Assembly: GCA_025963425.1 (NCBI GenBank)
Contig: JAOPUQ010000325.1
Location: 1-5,323 of the forward strand
DNA: 5,323 bases
Source of the DNA: Modestobacter sp.
Lineage (GTDB): Bacteria; Actinomycetota; Actinomycetes; Mycobacteriales; Geodermatophilaceae
Reading direction: 5' to 3'
The notes beneath the pieces were generated by a model that was not told the origin of the DNA, searched no databases, and saw nothing but the letters and a program-made list of their open reading frames with translations. Below, one piece after another: positions 1 to 5,323 of the stretch. The position numbers and the translations under genes were made by a program. The stretch's first letter is position 1. Every line of letters begins with the position of its first letter.

Positions 1-186
1 GGGCCCTGGTTCTACTGCCTGAAGCACCACGCGGTGGAGACCCGTGACGGCTGCGCCGAGCGGCACCGGCTCGGCCCGTTCGCCACCCGTGCGGAGGCCG
101 AGCACGCGCTGGAGAAGGTGGCCGAGCGCAACGAGCGGGCCGATGCCGAGGACCGTGCCTGGGAGCGCGGCGAGCGCTCCGACTGA
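1..186 (+). CDS. SPOR-like small protein, C-terminal part (5' truncated by window edge)
   Basis: The frame is open from base 1 to a TGA at 184-186 and encodes 61 residues with no start in view, so the beginning lies outside the window. The visible part opens with WFYCLKHHAVE, has a second Cys at residue 18, then LGPFATRAEAEHALEKVAERN and a charged Asp/Glu/Arg tail. The 'LGPF.TR.EAE.AL' pattern matches the second half of SPOR-type repeats, and I recall similar proteins of about 70 residues in actinobacteria annotated as SPOR domain proteins. True SPOR domains bind denuded peptidoglycan at division sites; whether this very short form does so is unknown. No signal peptide or membrane segment is visible in this part. 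Two Cys and two His (C6, H9, H10, C18) could alternatively form a small metal site. The next gene follows 82 bp downstream on the same strand and might be co-transcribed. Confidence 0.7.
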   Translation, partial: GPWFYCLKHHAVETRDGCAERHRLGPFATRAEAEHALEKVAERNERADAEDRAWERGERSD

Positions 187-257
187 GCCCCCGCGACCGT
201 CCCGGCGGCCCCGGGCATGATCAGCGCAGCACCGGCCCGGTTCGGGGCCGTGGGGAC

Positions 258-263
258 GGGAGG
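258..263 (+). promoter_or_regulatory. Ribosome binding site of the F420 reductase gene
   Basis: GGGAGG lies 5 nt before the ATG at 269. It is a strong Shine-Dalgarno match and decides this start over the in-frame GTG codons a few residues further in (for example at 287). Confidence 0.7.
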
Positions 264-268
264 CTGGG

Positions 269-964
269 ATGAGCGAAGGACGCGCGGTGGAGGACCTGGT
301 GATCGGCGTGCTCGGCGGCACCGGGGCACAGGGCCGGGGGCTGGCCGTCCGGCTGGCCGCCGCCGGGCAGCGGGTACTGCTCGGCTCGCGGAACGCCGAG
401 CGGGCCACCGAGGTCGCCGCAGAGGTCGCCGGTCGCGCGACCGCCGCAGCCGGCGGCGGGGGGGTGTCGGTGCAGGGCGGGTCGAACACCGACGTCGCCG
501 GCGCGGCCGACCTGGTCATCGTCGCCGTCCCCTTCGACGGGCATGCCGCGACGCTGGCCGAGCTCGCCACCCCGCTGGCCGGCAAGGTCGTCGTCGACTG
601 CGTCGTCCCGATGGGCTTCGACGAGCTGGGCGCCTACGTGCTCGACGTCCCCGAGGGCAGCGTGTGTCAGCAGGCGGCGGCGCTGCTGCCCGACAGCTCG
701 GTGGTCGGCGCCTTCCACCACCTGTCGGCGGTGACCCTCGAGGACGTCTCGAAGCCCACGCTCGAGGGCGACGTGATGGTGGTCGGCGACGTCCGCGAGG
801 CCACCGACCTGGTCCAGGCCCTGGCCAGCCGGCTGCCCGGCATGCGCGGGGTCTACGCCGGCCGGCTGCGCAACGCCCGCCAGGTGGAGGCGCTGACGAT
901 CAACCTGGTGTCGGTCAACCGCCGGTACAAGGTGCACGCCGGGATCCGCGTCACGGACGTGTGA
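269..964 (+). CDS. npdG: NADPH-dependent F420 reductase (F420:NADP oxidoreductase)
   Basis: This 231-residue protein resembles the Fno/NpdG family, which moves hydride between NADP(H) and the deazaflavin coenzyme F420 in the cytosol. In actinobacteria the usual direction is thought to supply reduced F420 from NADPH. An N-terminal Rossmann fold is visible: GGTGAQGRGLAVRLA (16-30) is the dinucleotide loop, and GSRN (39-42) follows the second strand, where Ser and Arg typically hold the 2'-phosphate of NADPH. Later family blocks are DLVIVAVPFD (81-90), VVDCVVPM (107-114), AFHHLSA (148-154, like the ALHTIPA block of archaeal Fno) and a C-terminal GRL.NAR.VE.LT (198-210). Length fits the family (about 210-230). 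A strong ribosome binding site sets the start; the first ten residues (MSEGRAVEDL) extend slightly beyond archaeal relatives. The gene converges on panB, with a large palindrome between them. A generic NADP oxidoreductase of the same fold is the main alternative. Confidence 0.88.
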   Translation: MSEGRAVEDLVIGVLGGTGAQGRGLAVRLAAAGQRVLLGSRNAERATEVAAEVAGRATAAAGGGGVSVQGGSNTDVAGAADLVIVAVPFDGHAATLAELATPLAGKVVVDCVVPMGFDELGAYVLDVPEGSVCQQAAALLPDSSVVGAFHHLSAVTLEDVSKPTLEGDVMVVGDVREATDLVQALASRLPGMRGVYAGRLRNARQVEALTINLVSVNRRYKVHAGIRVTDV

Positions 965-992
965 GCCGCGGCCCGACCCCCTGACCGCCCCC

Positions 993-1054
993 AGGCATAG
1001 GAAGCTTTTCACCCGGTCTGCGCGCGCAAACCGGGTGAAAAGCTTCCTATGCCT
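993..1054. repeat. 62-bp near-perfect palindrome (25-bp perfect stem), possible bidirectional terminator or palindromic repeat element
   Basis: Bases 993-1017 are the exact reverse complement of 1030-1054 (25 bp). The 12-nt centre (1018-1029) contains TGCGCGCGCA, itself a palindrome. Over the full 62 bp, 30 of 31 symmetric pairs match; the only mismatch is C1018 against A1029. The arms contain GGAAGCTTTTCACCCGG and are about 52% GC, clearly less than the surroundings. The element sits between convergent genes, 28 bp after the F420 reductase stop, and ends on the last base of the panB stop codon (TGA, 1056-1054 minus). Position and folding suit transcription termination in both directions, although no run of U follows the stem on either strand. 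The stem is much longer than most intrinsic terminators, so a dispersed palindromic repeat or a nucleoid-protein site is also possible. The structure is directly visible; its function is inferred. Confidence 0.85.
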
Positions 1055-1884
1055 CAGTCGAAGGAGTGCTCCGGCCCCGGGAAGACGCCCTCGCGGACCT
1101 CGCTGGCGTACTCGCGGGCGGCCTCCAGCAGCTGGCCGCGCAGGTCGGCGTACTTCTTCACGAACTTCGGCACGCGACCACCGGTGAGGCCGGCCATGTC
1201 CGGCCAGACCAGCACCTGGGCGTCGCAGTCCACCCCGGCGCCGATCCCGATGGTGGGAATGGCCAGCTCCTTGGTCACCTGACCGGCGATCTCGGCGGGC
1301 ACCATCTCCATGACGACGGCGAACGCGCCGGCGTCCTGGACGGCGTGCGCGTCGGCCAGCAGCTGCTCGGCCCCGGCTCCGCGGCCCTGCACCCGGAAGC
1401 CGCCGAGGGCGTGCTCGCTCTGCGGCGTGAAGCCGATGTGGGCCATCACCGGGACGCCGTTCTCCGCCAGCTTCTGGATCTGCGGGGCCATCCGGACGCC
1501 GCCCTCCAGCTTCACCGCCTGCGCGCCGCCCTCCTTCATCATCCGGACGGCGGTGGCGAACGCCTGCTCCGGGGAGATCTCGTAGCTGCCGAAGGGCAGG
1601 TCGGCCACGACCAGCGCGCGCTTGGTGGAGCGGGTGACCGCCTTGGTCAGCAGCAGCATGTCCTCGACCGTGACCGGCACCGTGGACGTGTGCCCGAGGA
1701 CGACGTTGCCCGCGGAGTCGCCCACGAGCAGCACCGGGATGCCGGCCTCCTCGAACACCGACGCGGCGTAGGTGTCGTAGGCGGTGAGCATGGCCCACTT
1801 CTCGCCCCTGGCCTTGGCCTGCTGCAGGTGGTGCACGCGGACACGGGCGGAGGACTGCCCGCCGTAGAGGACCGATTCGGTCAT
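1054..1884 (-). CDS. panB: 3-methyl-2-oxobutanoate hydroxymethyltransferase (ketopantoate hydroxymethyltransferase)
   Basis: PanB transfers a hydroxymethyl group from 5,10-methylenetetrahydrofolate to 2-oxoisovalerate, giving ketopantoate, the first committed step to pantothenate and CoA in the cytosol. The 276-residue product is complete and has the family's usual length. Blocks along a TIM barrel are LTAYD (33-37), VGDSAGNVVLGH (54-65, metal ligand Asp56), VADLPFGSYE (93-102, metal ligand Asp95), AVKLEGG (123-129, Lys125 and Glu127), MAHIGFTPQ (147-155), VMEMVP (191-196, catalytic Glu193), TIGIGAG (211-217) and the C-terminal GVFPGPEHSF typical of actinobacterial PanB. Residue roles are assigned by analogy with E. 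coli PanB. The ATG overlaps the nadE stop as ATGA, and AAGGAG lies 10 nt upstream inside nadE, so the two are probably translationally coupled. The stop codon touches the large palindrome downstream. No panC or panD is in view. Confidence 0.97.
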   Translation of the reverse strand: MTESVLYGGQSSARVRVHHLQQAKARGEKWAMLTAYDTYAASVFEEAGIPVLLVGDSAGNVVLGHTSTVPVTVEDMLLLTKAVTRSTKRALVVADLPFGSYEISPEQAFATAVRMMKEGGAQAVKLEGGVRMAPQIQKLAENGVPVMAHIGFTPQSEHALGGFRVQGRGAGAEQLLADAHAVQDAGAFAVVMEMVPAEIAGQVTKELAIPTIGIGAGVDCDAQVLVWPDMAGLTGGRVPKFVKKYADLRGQLLEAAREYASEVREGVFPGPEHSFD

Positions 1885-3770
1885 GCCTGTGCCGCTCCTT
1901 CGCGAACGCTGGGCAGGGTCTCCCGCCAGCGGTTGGTGATCGGCAGGCGCCGGTCACGGCCGAACGCCTTCAGCGAGATCTTGGTTCCCGGCGCGGACTG
2001 CCGGCGCTTGAACTCCGCCATGTCGATCAGCCGCAGCACCTGGGCCACGACCGCCGGGTCGTGGCCGCGCTCGAGCAGGTCGGCCATGCCCAGGTCGCGG
2101 TCGACGTAGTCGGCCACCACGGCGTCCAGCTCCTCGTAGGAGGGCAGGGAGTCGCTGTCCTGCTGGCCGGGCGCGAGCTCGGCCGACGGCGGCTTGTCGA
2201 TGGAGTTCTGGGGGATGGGCTCGGTCTCCCCGCGGCTGCGGGCGTGCTCGTTGCGCCAGCGGGACAGCGCCCACACCAGGGTCTTGGGCACGTCCTTGAT
2301 CGGGGCGAAGCCGCCGGCCGCGTCGCCGTAGAGCGTCGAGTAGCCGACCGCGACCTCGCTCTTGTTGCTGGTGGCCAGCAGCAGGTGGCCGTGCTGGTTG
2401 GACAGCCCCATCAGCAGCGTGCCGCGCACCCGGGCCTGCAGGTTCTCCGCCGCGACGCCGGACAGCTCCACCGCACTGCGGTAGGCCTCGACCATCGGGG
2501 CGATCGGGACGACGGAGTAGTGCAGCCCCAGCCGCTCGGCGCTGTCGGCGGCGTCGGACAGCGAGTGCTCGCTGGAGTACTCCGAGGGCAGCCCGACCCC
2601 GACCACCCGGTCGGGCCCGAGCGCATCGACGGCGAGCGCGGCCACCATCGCCGAGTCGATGCCGCCGGACAGGCCGAGCACCACCGAGGGCATGCCGTTC
2701 TTGTCGATGAAGTCACGCAGCCCCAGGACCAGCGCCCGCCAGACCTCCTCGAGATCGCTGAGCGGGGCGGCGACCGTGCCCGGCTGCGGGTCGAAGGCCG
2801 GCAGCGGCGCCTCGCCGAGCACATGCCGGGTGACGGTCATCGGGCCGACCCGGCCCTGCCGGCGCTCGGGGACGGCGGCGGTGTCCAGGGCCAGGTCGAC
2901 GGTCATCAGGTGCTGGACGAACTGTGGCGCCCGGCCGAGCAGCTCACCGTCGGCGGCGACCACCATCGAGTCGCCGTCGAAGACCAGCTCGTCCTGGCCG
3001 CCCACCTGGTTGCAGTAGACGATCGGGGCCCGCGCCTCGGCGGCCCGGCGACGGACCAGCGGCAGCCGGACGTCATCCTTGGCCCGCTCGTAGGGCGAGG
3101 CGTTGGGGGAGACGACCAGGTCGACCCCGGCCTGCCCGGCGACCCCGCACGGGCCGCCCTCGACCCAGAGGTCCTCGCAGACGGTGAGGGCCACGTCGAC
3201 GCCGTGCAGCCGCACCACGGGCAGCTCGGTGCCGGGCACGAAGTAGCGGGCCTCGTCGAAGACGCCGTAGTTGGGCAGGTGCCGCTTGTAGTAGCGGACG
3301 ACGACCTCGCCGCCGTAGAGCAGGGCCGCCGCGTTGCGCGGGGCGCCCCGGCGGGGGTTGGCGTCGCCGGGGACCTCGTCGGCATCGGTGGGTGCGGCGT
3401 CGACCGGTGCCGGGCCGGAGCCTTCGGTGTGCGCCAGGTAGCCGACCACCACGGCGGTCCCGCCCAGGCCCTGGTCGGCGAGTTCGGCAGCCAGGTCGAC
3501 GAGCGCGTGCTCACTGGCCCGGGCGAAGGACTCGCGCAGGACGAGGTCCTCGGCGGGGTAGCCGGTCAGGGTCATCTCCGGGAAGACCACCAGGTGCGCG
3601 CCGGCCTGCGTGGCCCGCGCGGTCCAGTCGCGCACCAGCCCGGCGTTGCCGGCGAGGTCACCCACCCGGGTGTCGACCTGGGCCAGGGCCACCCGCAGCT
3701 GCACCAGCTGTTCGCCGCTCACGTGCACAGTCTCGTCGTCGGTGGAGTCCGGTCGCCAGGCGGGGCGCAT
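1881..3770 (-). CDS. nadE: Glutamine-dependent NAD(+) synthetase
   Basis: NadE converts nicotinic acid adenine dinucleotide to NAD+ using ATP and ammonia released from glutamine, the last step of NAD synthesis, in the cytosol. Coordinates give the full open frame of 629 residues. An N-terminal nitrilase-type glutaminase domain (about 24-295) shows the triad Glu65 (VVFPEM), Lys162 (YYKRHLPNYGVFDE) and Cys198 (TVCEDLW). A C-terminal ATP-pyrophosphatase domain (about 335-625) shows the PP-loop LSGGIDS (367-373), ATSNKSE (466-472), GDAAGGFAPIKDV (482-494) and KPPSAEL (526-532). All key residues seem intact. The start is uncertain: the ATG at 3770 has no clear ribosome binding site, and family members usually begin just before 'QLRVALAQVD', which favours an in-frame GTG at 3728, 3722 or 3704. 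A Pro/Asp-rich insertion (about 117-145) lengthens a glutaminase loop. It follows the slipin gene by 43 bp or more and overlaps panB by 4 bp. Confidence 0.95.
   Translation of the reverse strand: MRPAWRPDSTDDETVHVSGEQLVQLRVALAQVDTRVGDLAGNAGLVRDWTARATQAGAHLVVFPEMTLTGYPAEDLVLRESFARASEHALVDLAAELADQGLGGTAVVVGYLAHTEGSGPAPVDAAPTDADEVPGDANPRRGAPRNAAALLYGGEVVVRYYKRHLPNYGVFDEARYFVPGTELPVVRLHGVDVALTVCEDLWVEGGPCGVAGQAGVDLVVSPNASPYERAKDDVRLPLVRRRAAEARAPIVYCNQVGGQDELVFDGDSMVVAADGELLGRAPQFVQHLMTVDLALDTAAVPERRQGRVGPMTVTRHVLGEAPLPAFDPQPGTVAAPLSDLEEVWRALVLGLRDFIDKNGMPSVVLGLSGGIDSAMVAALAVDALGPDRVVGVGLPSEYSSEHSLSDAADSAERLGLHYSVVPIAPMVEAYRSAVELSGVAAENLQARVRGTLLMGLSNQHGHLLLATSNKSEVAVGYSTLYGDAAGGFAPIKDVPKTLVWALSRWRNEHARSRGETEPIPQNSIDKPPSAELAPGQQDSDSLPSYEELDAVVADYVDRDLGMADLLERGHDPAVVAQVLRLIDMAEFKRRQSAPGTKISLKAFGRDRRLPITNRWRETLPSVREGAAQA
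1895..1900 (-). promoter_or_regulatory. Ribosome binding site of panB, inside the 3' end of nadE
   Basis: The minus strand reads AAGGAG, 10 nt before the panB ATG at 1884. It lies within the last codons of nadE. Together with the ATGA overlap it supports the chosen panB start and translation coupled to nadE. Confidence 0.65.
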
Positions 3771-3813
3771 CCGACCAGGGGAGACGGGTTCCGGTCGGCG
3801 GGCAGCCGAGGTG

Positions 3814-4698
3814 TCAGTGGCCGTTGGACGCCGTCGTCGCCGGCGGTGCAGGGGCCAGTGCGGGGGCAGGCTGGGGTGCCGCCGGTTCGGGTGCCCGCGG
3901 CTCGGGCACGGGATCGGCGGCCCCGGGTCGTGGTGCCTCGGCCGGGGTGGAGCGCTCCAGGAAGCGGAGCAGCTCGACGGGGAAGGGCAGCACCAGCGTC
4001 GAGTTCTTCTCGGCGGCGACCTCGACCACGGTCTGCAGCAACCGCAGCTGCAGAGCGGCGGGCTGCCCGGTCATGACCGCGGCCGCCTGGGCCAGCTTCT
4101 CCGAGGCCTGCAGCTCGCCTTCCGCGGTGATCACCCGCGACCGTCGTTCCCGTTCCGCCTCGGCCTGCCGGGACATGGACCGCTTCATCGACTCGGGCAG
4201 CGCGACGTCCTTGATGTCCACACGGTCGATGTGCACCCCCCAGTCGACGGCCGGGCTGTCGATCATGAGCTCGAGTCCCTGGTTGAGCCGTTCGCGGTTG
4301 GAGAGCAGGTCGTCGAGGTCGCTCTTGCCGATGATCGACCGCAGCGACGCCTGGGCCACCTGGGCGATCGCCGACTGGTAGTTCTGCACGTCGACGACCA
4401 CGCGCACCGGGTCGTAGACCCGGAAGTAGACGACGGCGTCGACCTTGACGGTGACGTTGTCCCGCGTGATGCCCTCCTGCGCCGGCACCGGCATGGTGAT
4501 GATCTGCATCGTGACCTTGTGCAGCCGGTCGGCGACGGGGGCGATGAGGGTCAGGCCCGGCCCCCGCGGCTCGCCACGGAGCCGGCCGAAGCGGAGGACG
4601 ATGCCCCGCTCGAACTGGCTGATCACCCGGACACTGGCCCCGAGGAGCACCACCAGGCCCAGCAGCACGATCGTGAGCATCGCAAGCACGGCGTCCAT
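3814..4698 (-). CDS. Slipin/stomatin-like SPFH domain membrane protein
   Basis: The 294-residue product is a membrane-anchored SPFH (band 7) protein of the slipin type, a group that forms oligomers in membrane microdomains; a precise bacterial role is not established. A hydrophobic segment (about 4-24) is followed by SQFERGIVLRFGRL (27-40), GPGLTLIAPVADRL (46-59), ITRDNVTVKVDAVVYFRVYDP (77-97), LRSIIGKSDLDDLL (119-132), WGVHIDRVDIKDVALPESM (153-171), a charged helix QAEAERERRSRVITAEGE (178-195), and EKNSTLVLPFPVELL (230-244). These match the slipin pattern closely. Residues 251-294 form a Pro/Ala-rich, probably disordered tail. The start at 4698 is chosen because GGAGG sits 5 nt upstream; the in-frame ATG at 4713 and the longer open frame to 4926 lack both a binding site and family similarity. 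It heads a probable operon with nadE and panB. No NfeD-type protease partner is present in the window. Confidence 0.92.
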   Translation of the reverse strand: MDAVLAMLTIVLLGLVVLLGASVRVISQFERGIVLRFGRLRGEPRGPGLTLIAPVADRLHKVTMQIITMPVPAQEGITRDNVTVKVDAVVYFRVYDPVRVVVDVQNYQSAIAQVAQASLRSIIGKSDLDDLLSNRERLNQGLELMIDSPAVDWGVHIDRVDIKDVALPESMKRSMSRQAEAERERRSRVITAEGELQASEKLAQAAAVMTGQPAALQLRLLQTVVEVAAEKNSTLVLPFPVELLRFLERSTPAEAPRPGAADPVPEPRAPEPAAPQPAPALAPAPPATTASNGH

Positions 4699-4703
4699 CT
4701 CGT

Positions 4704-4708
4704 CCTCC
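4704..4708 (-). promoter_or_regulatory. Ribosome binding site that sets the slipin gene start
   Basis: The minus strand reads GGAGG, 5 nt before the ATG at 4698. The alternative ATG at 4713 has only GC-rich sequence without a purine tract upstream, so the shorter form (MDAVLAML...) is preferred. Confidence 0.7.
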
Positions 4709-4777
4709 GCCATCGGCGCCGACGGCCGGACCCGGCAGGTCGCGGCCGTGCCGCGGCGCCCTCGCGATGGCGGGAGA

Positions 4778-4783
4778 ATCGTA
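4778..4783 (-). promoter_or_regulatory. Possible -10 element for the slipin-nadE-panB operon
   Basis: The minus strand reads TACGAT (TANNNT type) in a small AT-richer island within a very GC-rich region. It would place transcription start near 4771, about 70 nt before the slipin start codon. No good -35 box is found at 16-18 bp; CTGACG (4803-4798) is only 14 bp away. This is a sequence match only. Confidence 0.3.
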
Positions 4784-4935
4784 ATGCCGCAGCGGGGCGT
4801 CAGACCGTTCGATCGTCGCCGCCCGAGCCGGCCCGGGCCGGGACATCCCGCGGGACCCGCCACGGACCCGCTCCGCGCGCGACACACGTGACCCCGGTCC
4901 ACCCGCCGTTCACCCGGACGGGGCAAGGTGGGGGC

Positions 4936-4951
4936 GTAACACTCCCGTCAC
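4936..4951 (+). promoter_or_regulatory. GlnR-like half-site pair upstream of glutamine synthetase
   Basis: The sequence GTAAC-n6-GTCAC matches the GTnAC-n6-GnnAC spacing of binding sites for GlnR, the OmpR-type nitrogen regulator of actinobacteria. It lies only 14 nt before the ATG at 4966 and just ahead of the ribosome binding site. That position would suit repression or a leader-overlapping site better than activation. The TAAC within it could instead be part of a weak -10 element (TAACAC, 4937-4942). Only one pair of half-sites is seen, so chance occurrence is possible. Confidence 0.35.
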
Positions 4952-4955
4952 GCTC

Positions 4956-4960
4956 GGAGG
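4956..4960 (+). promoter_or_regulatory. Ribosome binding site of the glutamine synthetase gene
   Basis: GGAGG lies 5 nt before the ATG at 4966. This favours the MASMDRQ start over the second ATG at 4975, which would be 14 nt away, although relatives often begin at the MDRQ position. Confidence 0.7.
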
Positions 4961-4965
4961 TGAAC

Positions 4966-5323
4966 ATGGCGAGCATGGACCGCCAGCAGGAGTTCGTCCT
5001 GCGCACCCTGGAGGAGCGCGACATCCGCTTCGTGCGGCTGTGGTTCACCGACGTCTCGGGATACCTCAAGGCCGTCGCTGTGGCCCCGGCCGAGATCGAG
5101 GCGGCCTTCGCGGAGGGCATCGGCTTCGACGGCTCGGCGATCGAGGGCTTCGCCCGGGTCTACGAGTCCGACATGCTCGCCAAGCCCGACCCGGCGACCT
5201 TCCAGGTGCTGCCGGCCACCCGCGGGCAGGCCAGCGAGACCGCCCGGATGTTCTGCGACATCACGCTGCCCGATGGTTCGCCGTCCTGGGCCGACCCGCG
5301 CCACGTGCTGCGCCGGGCGCTGG
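4966..5323 (+). CDS. glnA2: GlnA2-type glutamine synthetase, N-terminal part (3' truncated by window edge)
   Basis: The frame runs open from ATG 4966 to the window end and gives 119 residues, about a quarter of an expected protein of some 450. It shows EFVLRTLEERDIRFVRLWFTDV (9-30), the beta-grasp domain with GFDGSAIEGFARV (53-65, Asp55 matching the ammonium-site Asp of glutamine synthetases), DPATFQVLP (75-83), and MFCDITLPDGSPSWADPRHVLRR (95-117). These blocks resemble my recollection of mycobacterial GlnA2, a class I-alpha enzyme that lacks adenylylation control, more than that of GlnA1. The family joins glutamate and ammonia with ATP to make glutamine in the cytosol; some actinobacterial GlnA-like paralogues instead glutamylate polyamines, and the part that would tell them apart is outside the window. 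A GlnR-like motif precedes the start. The gene diverges from the slipin operon. Confidence 0.93.
   Translation, partial: MASMDRQQEFVLRTLEERDIRFVRLWFTDVSGYLKAVAVAPAEIEAAFAEGIGFDGSAIEGFARVYESDMLAKPDPATFQVLPATRGQASETARMFCDITLPDGSPSWADPRHVLRRAL

Larger units (their letters stand above)
4699..4965. other. Divergent intergenic region between the slipin gene and the glutamine synthetase gene
   Basis: This 267-bp stretch must hold the promoters or leaders of both divergent genes. Visible inside it are the slipin ribosome binding site, the candidate minus-strand -10, a 14-bp palindrome CCGGCCCGGGCCGG at 4828-4841, a 10-bp palindrome TCCCGCGGGA at 4846-4855, and the GlnR-like motif and ribosome binding site ahead of the glutamine synthetase gene. 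The GC-only palindromes may be chance in such a composition. Open frames crossing this region show no recognisable protein similarity, and I see no RNA gene or riboswitch. Confidence 0.6.

Noticed and set aside
206..250. Inverted repeat CGGCCCCG / CGGGGCCG between the first two genes
   Set aside because: An 8-bp GC-only stem with a 29-nt loop is likely chance at this base composition and has no T tract.
217..984. 255-codon plus-strand frame starting upstream of the F420 reductase gene
   Set aside because: It overlaps the reductase in another frame, is extremely Arg-rich, and lacks a ribosome binding site.
221..1957. 578-codon open frame on the minus strand crossing panB and the F420 reductase gene
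   Set aside because: It runs through the palindrome and shadows panB in another frame; composition is Arg/Gly/Ala-rich with no family motifs.
3771..3798. Inverted repeat CCGACC / GGTCGG between the slipin gene and nadE
   Set aside because: The stem is only 6 bp with a 16-nt loop, too weak to call a terminator or attenuator.
3812..3817. CTGACA on the minus strand as a -35 box for a separate nadE promoter
   Set aside because: No TANNNT-type -10 lies 16-19 bp downstream, so a promoter cannot be supported.
2061..4076. 671-codon open frame on the plus strand opposite nadE and the slipin gene
   Set aside because: It is antisense to two well-supported genes and rich in Gly/Val/Gln/His with no recognisable domain, as expected from high-GC third-position bias.
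4828..4855. GC-only palindromes CCGGCCCGGGCCGG and TCCCGCGGGA as operators
   Set aside because: They consist almost only of G and C in a very GC-rich region, and no known regulator motif is recognised; noted within the intergenic entry only.
4699..4926. N-terminal extension of the slipin protein by up to 76 residues
   Set aside because: The extension has no family similarity, is Arg/Gly/Pro-rich, and the start at 4698 has an ideal ribosome binding site.

Overview
The window is very GC-rich (third codon positions are almost all G or C) and carries a conserved housekeeping neighbourhood typical of high-GC Actinomycetota: an F420:NADPH oxidoreductase-like protein, a GlnA2-type glutamine synthetase, glutamine-dependent NAD synthetase and PanB. 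The F420-linked enzyme and the GlnA2 paralogue both point to actinobacteria. I cannot fix the genus; a Geodermatophilaceae-like organism is a guess.

Layout, left to right. Bases 1-186 (+) hold the 3' end of a small SPOR-like protein. It is followed after 82 bp by a complete NADPH-dependent F420 reductase-like gene (269-964, +). That gene converges on panB (1054-1884, -), and the 89-bp gap between them is mostly filled by a striking 62-bp near-perfect palindrome (993-1054). On the minus strand a likely operon reads from right to left: slipin/stomatin-like membrane protein (start 4698, stop 3814), then nadE (within 3770-1881), then panB (1884-1054). nadE and panB overlap by an ATGA. A 267-bp divergent intergenic region (4699-4965) separates the slipin gene from the 5' part of a GlnA2-type glutamine synthetase gene (4966 to the window end, +).

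How the genes relate: nadE and panB are cofactor biosynthesis enzymes (NAD and pantothenate/CoA), and the F420 reductase exchanges hydride between NADPH and F420, so the left and middle parts share a redox/cofactor theme. NadE consumes glutamine, the usual product of glutamine synthetases. This metabolic link is an inference; GlnA2-type enzymes can have other amine substrates. No phage, IS element, CRISPR array, tRNA or rRNA was seen, and no stretch over 300 bp lacks a gene. I found no evidence of a new multi-gene system. The least explained signal is the 62-bp palindrome, followed by a GlnR-like GTnAC-n6-GTnAC motif just ahead of the glutamine synthetase start.
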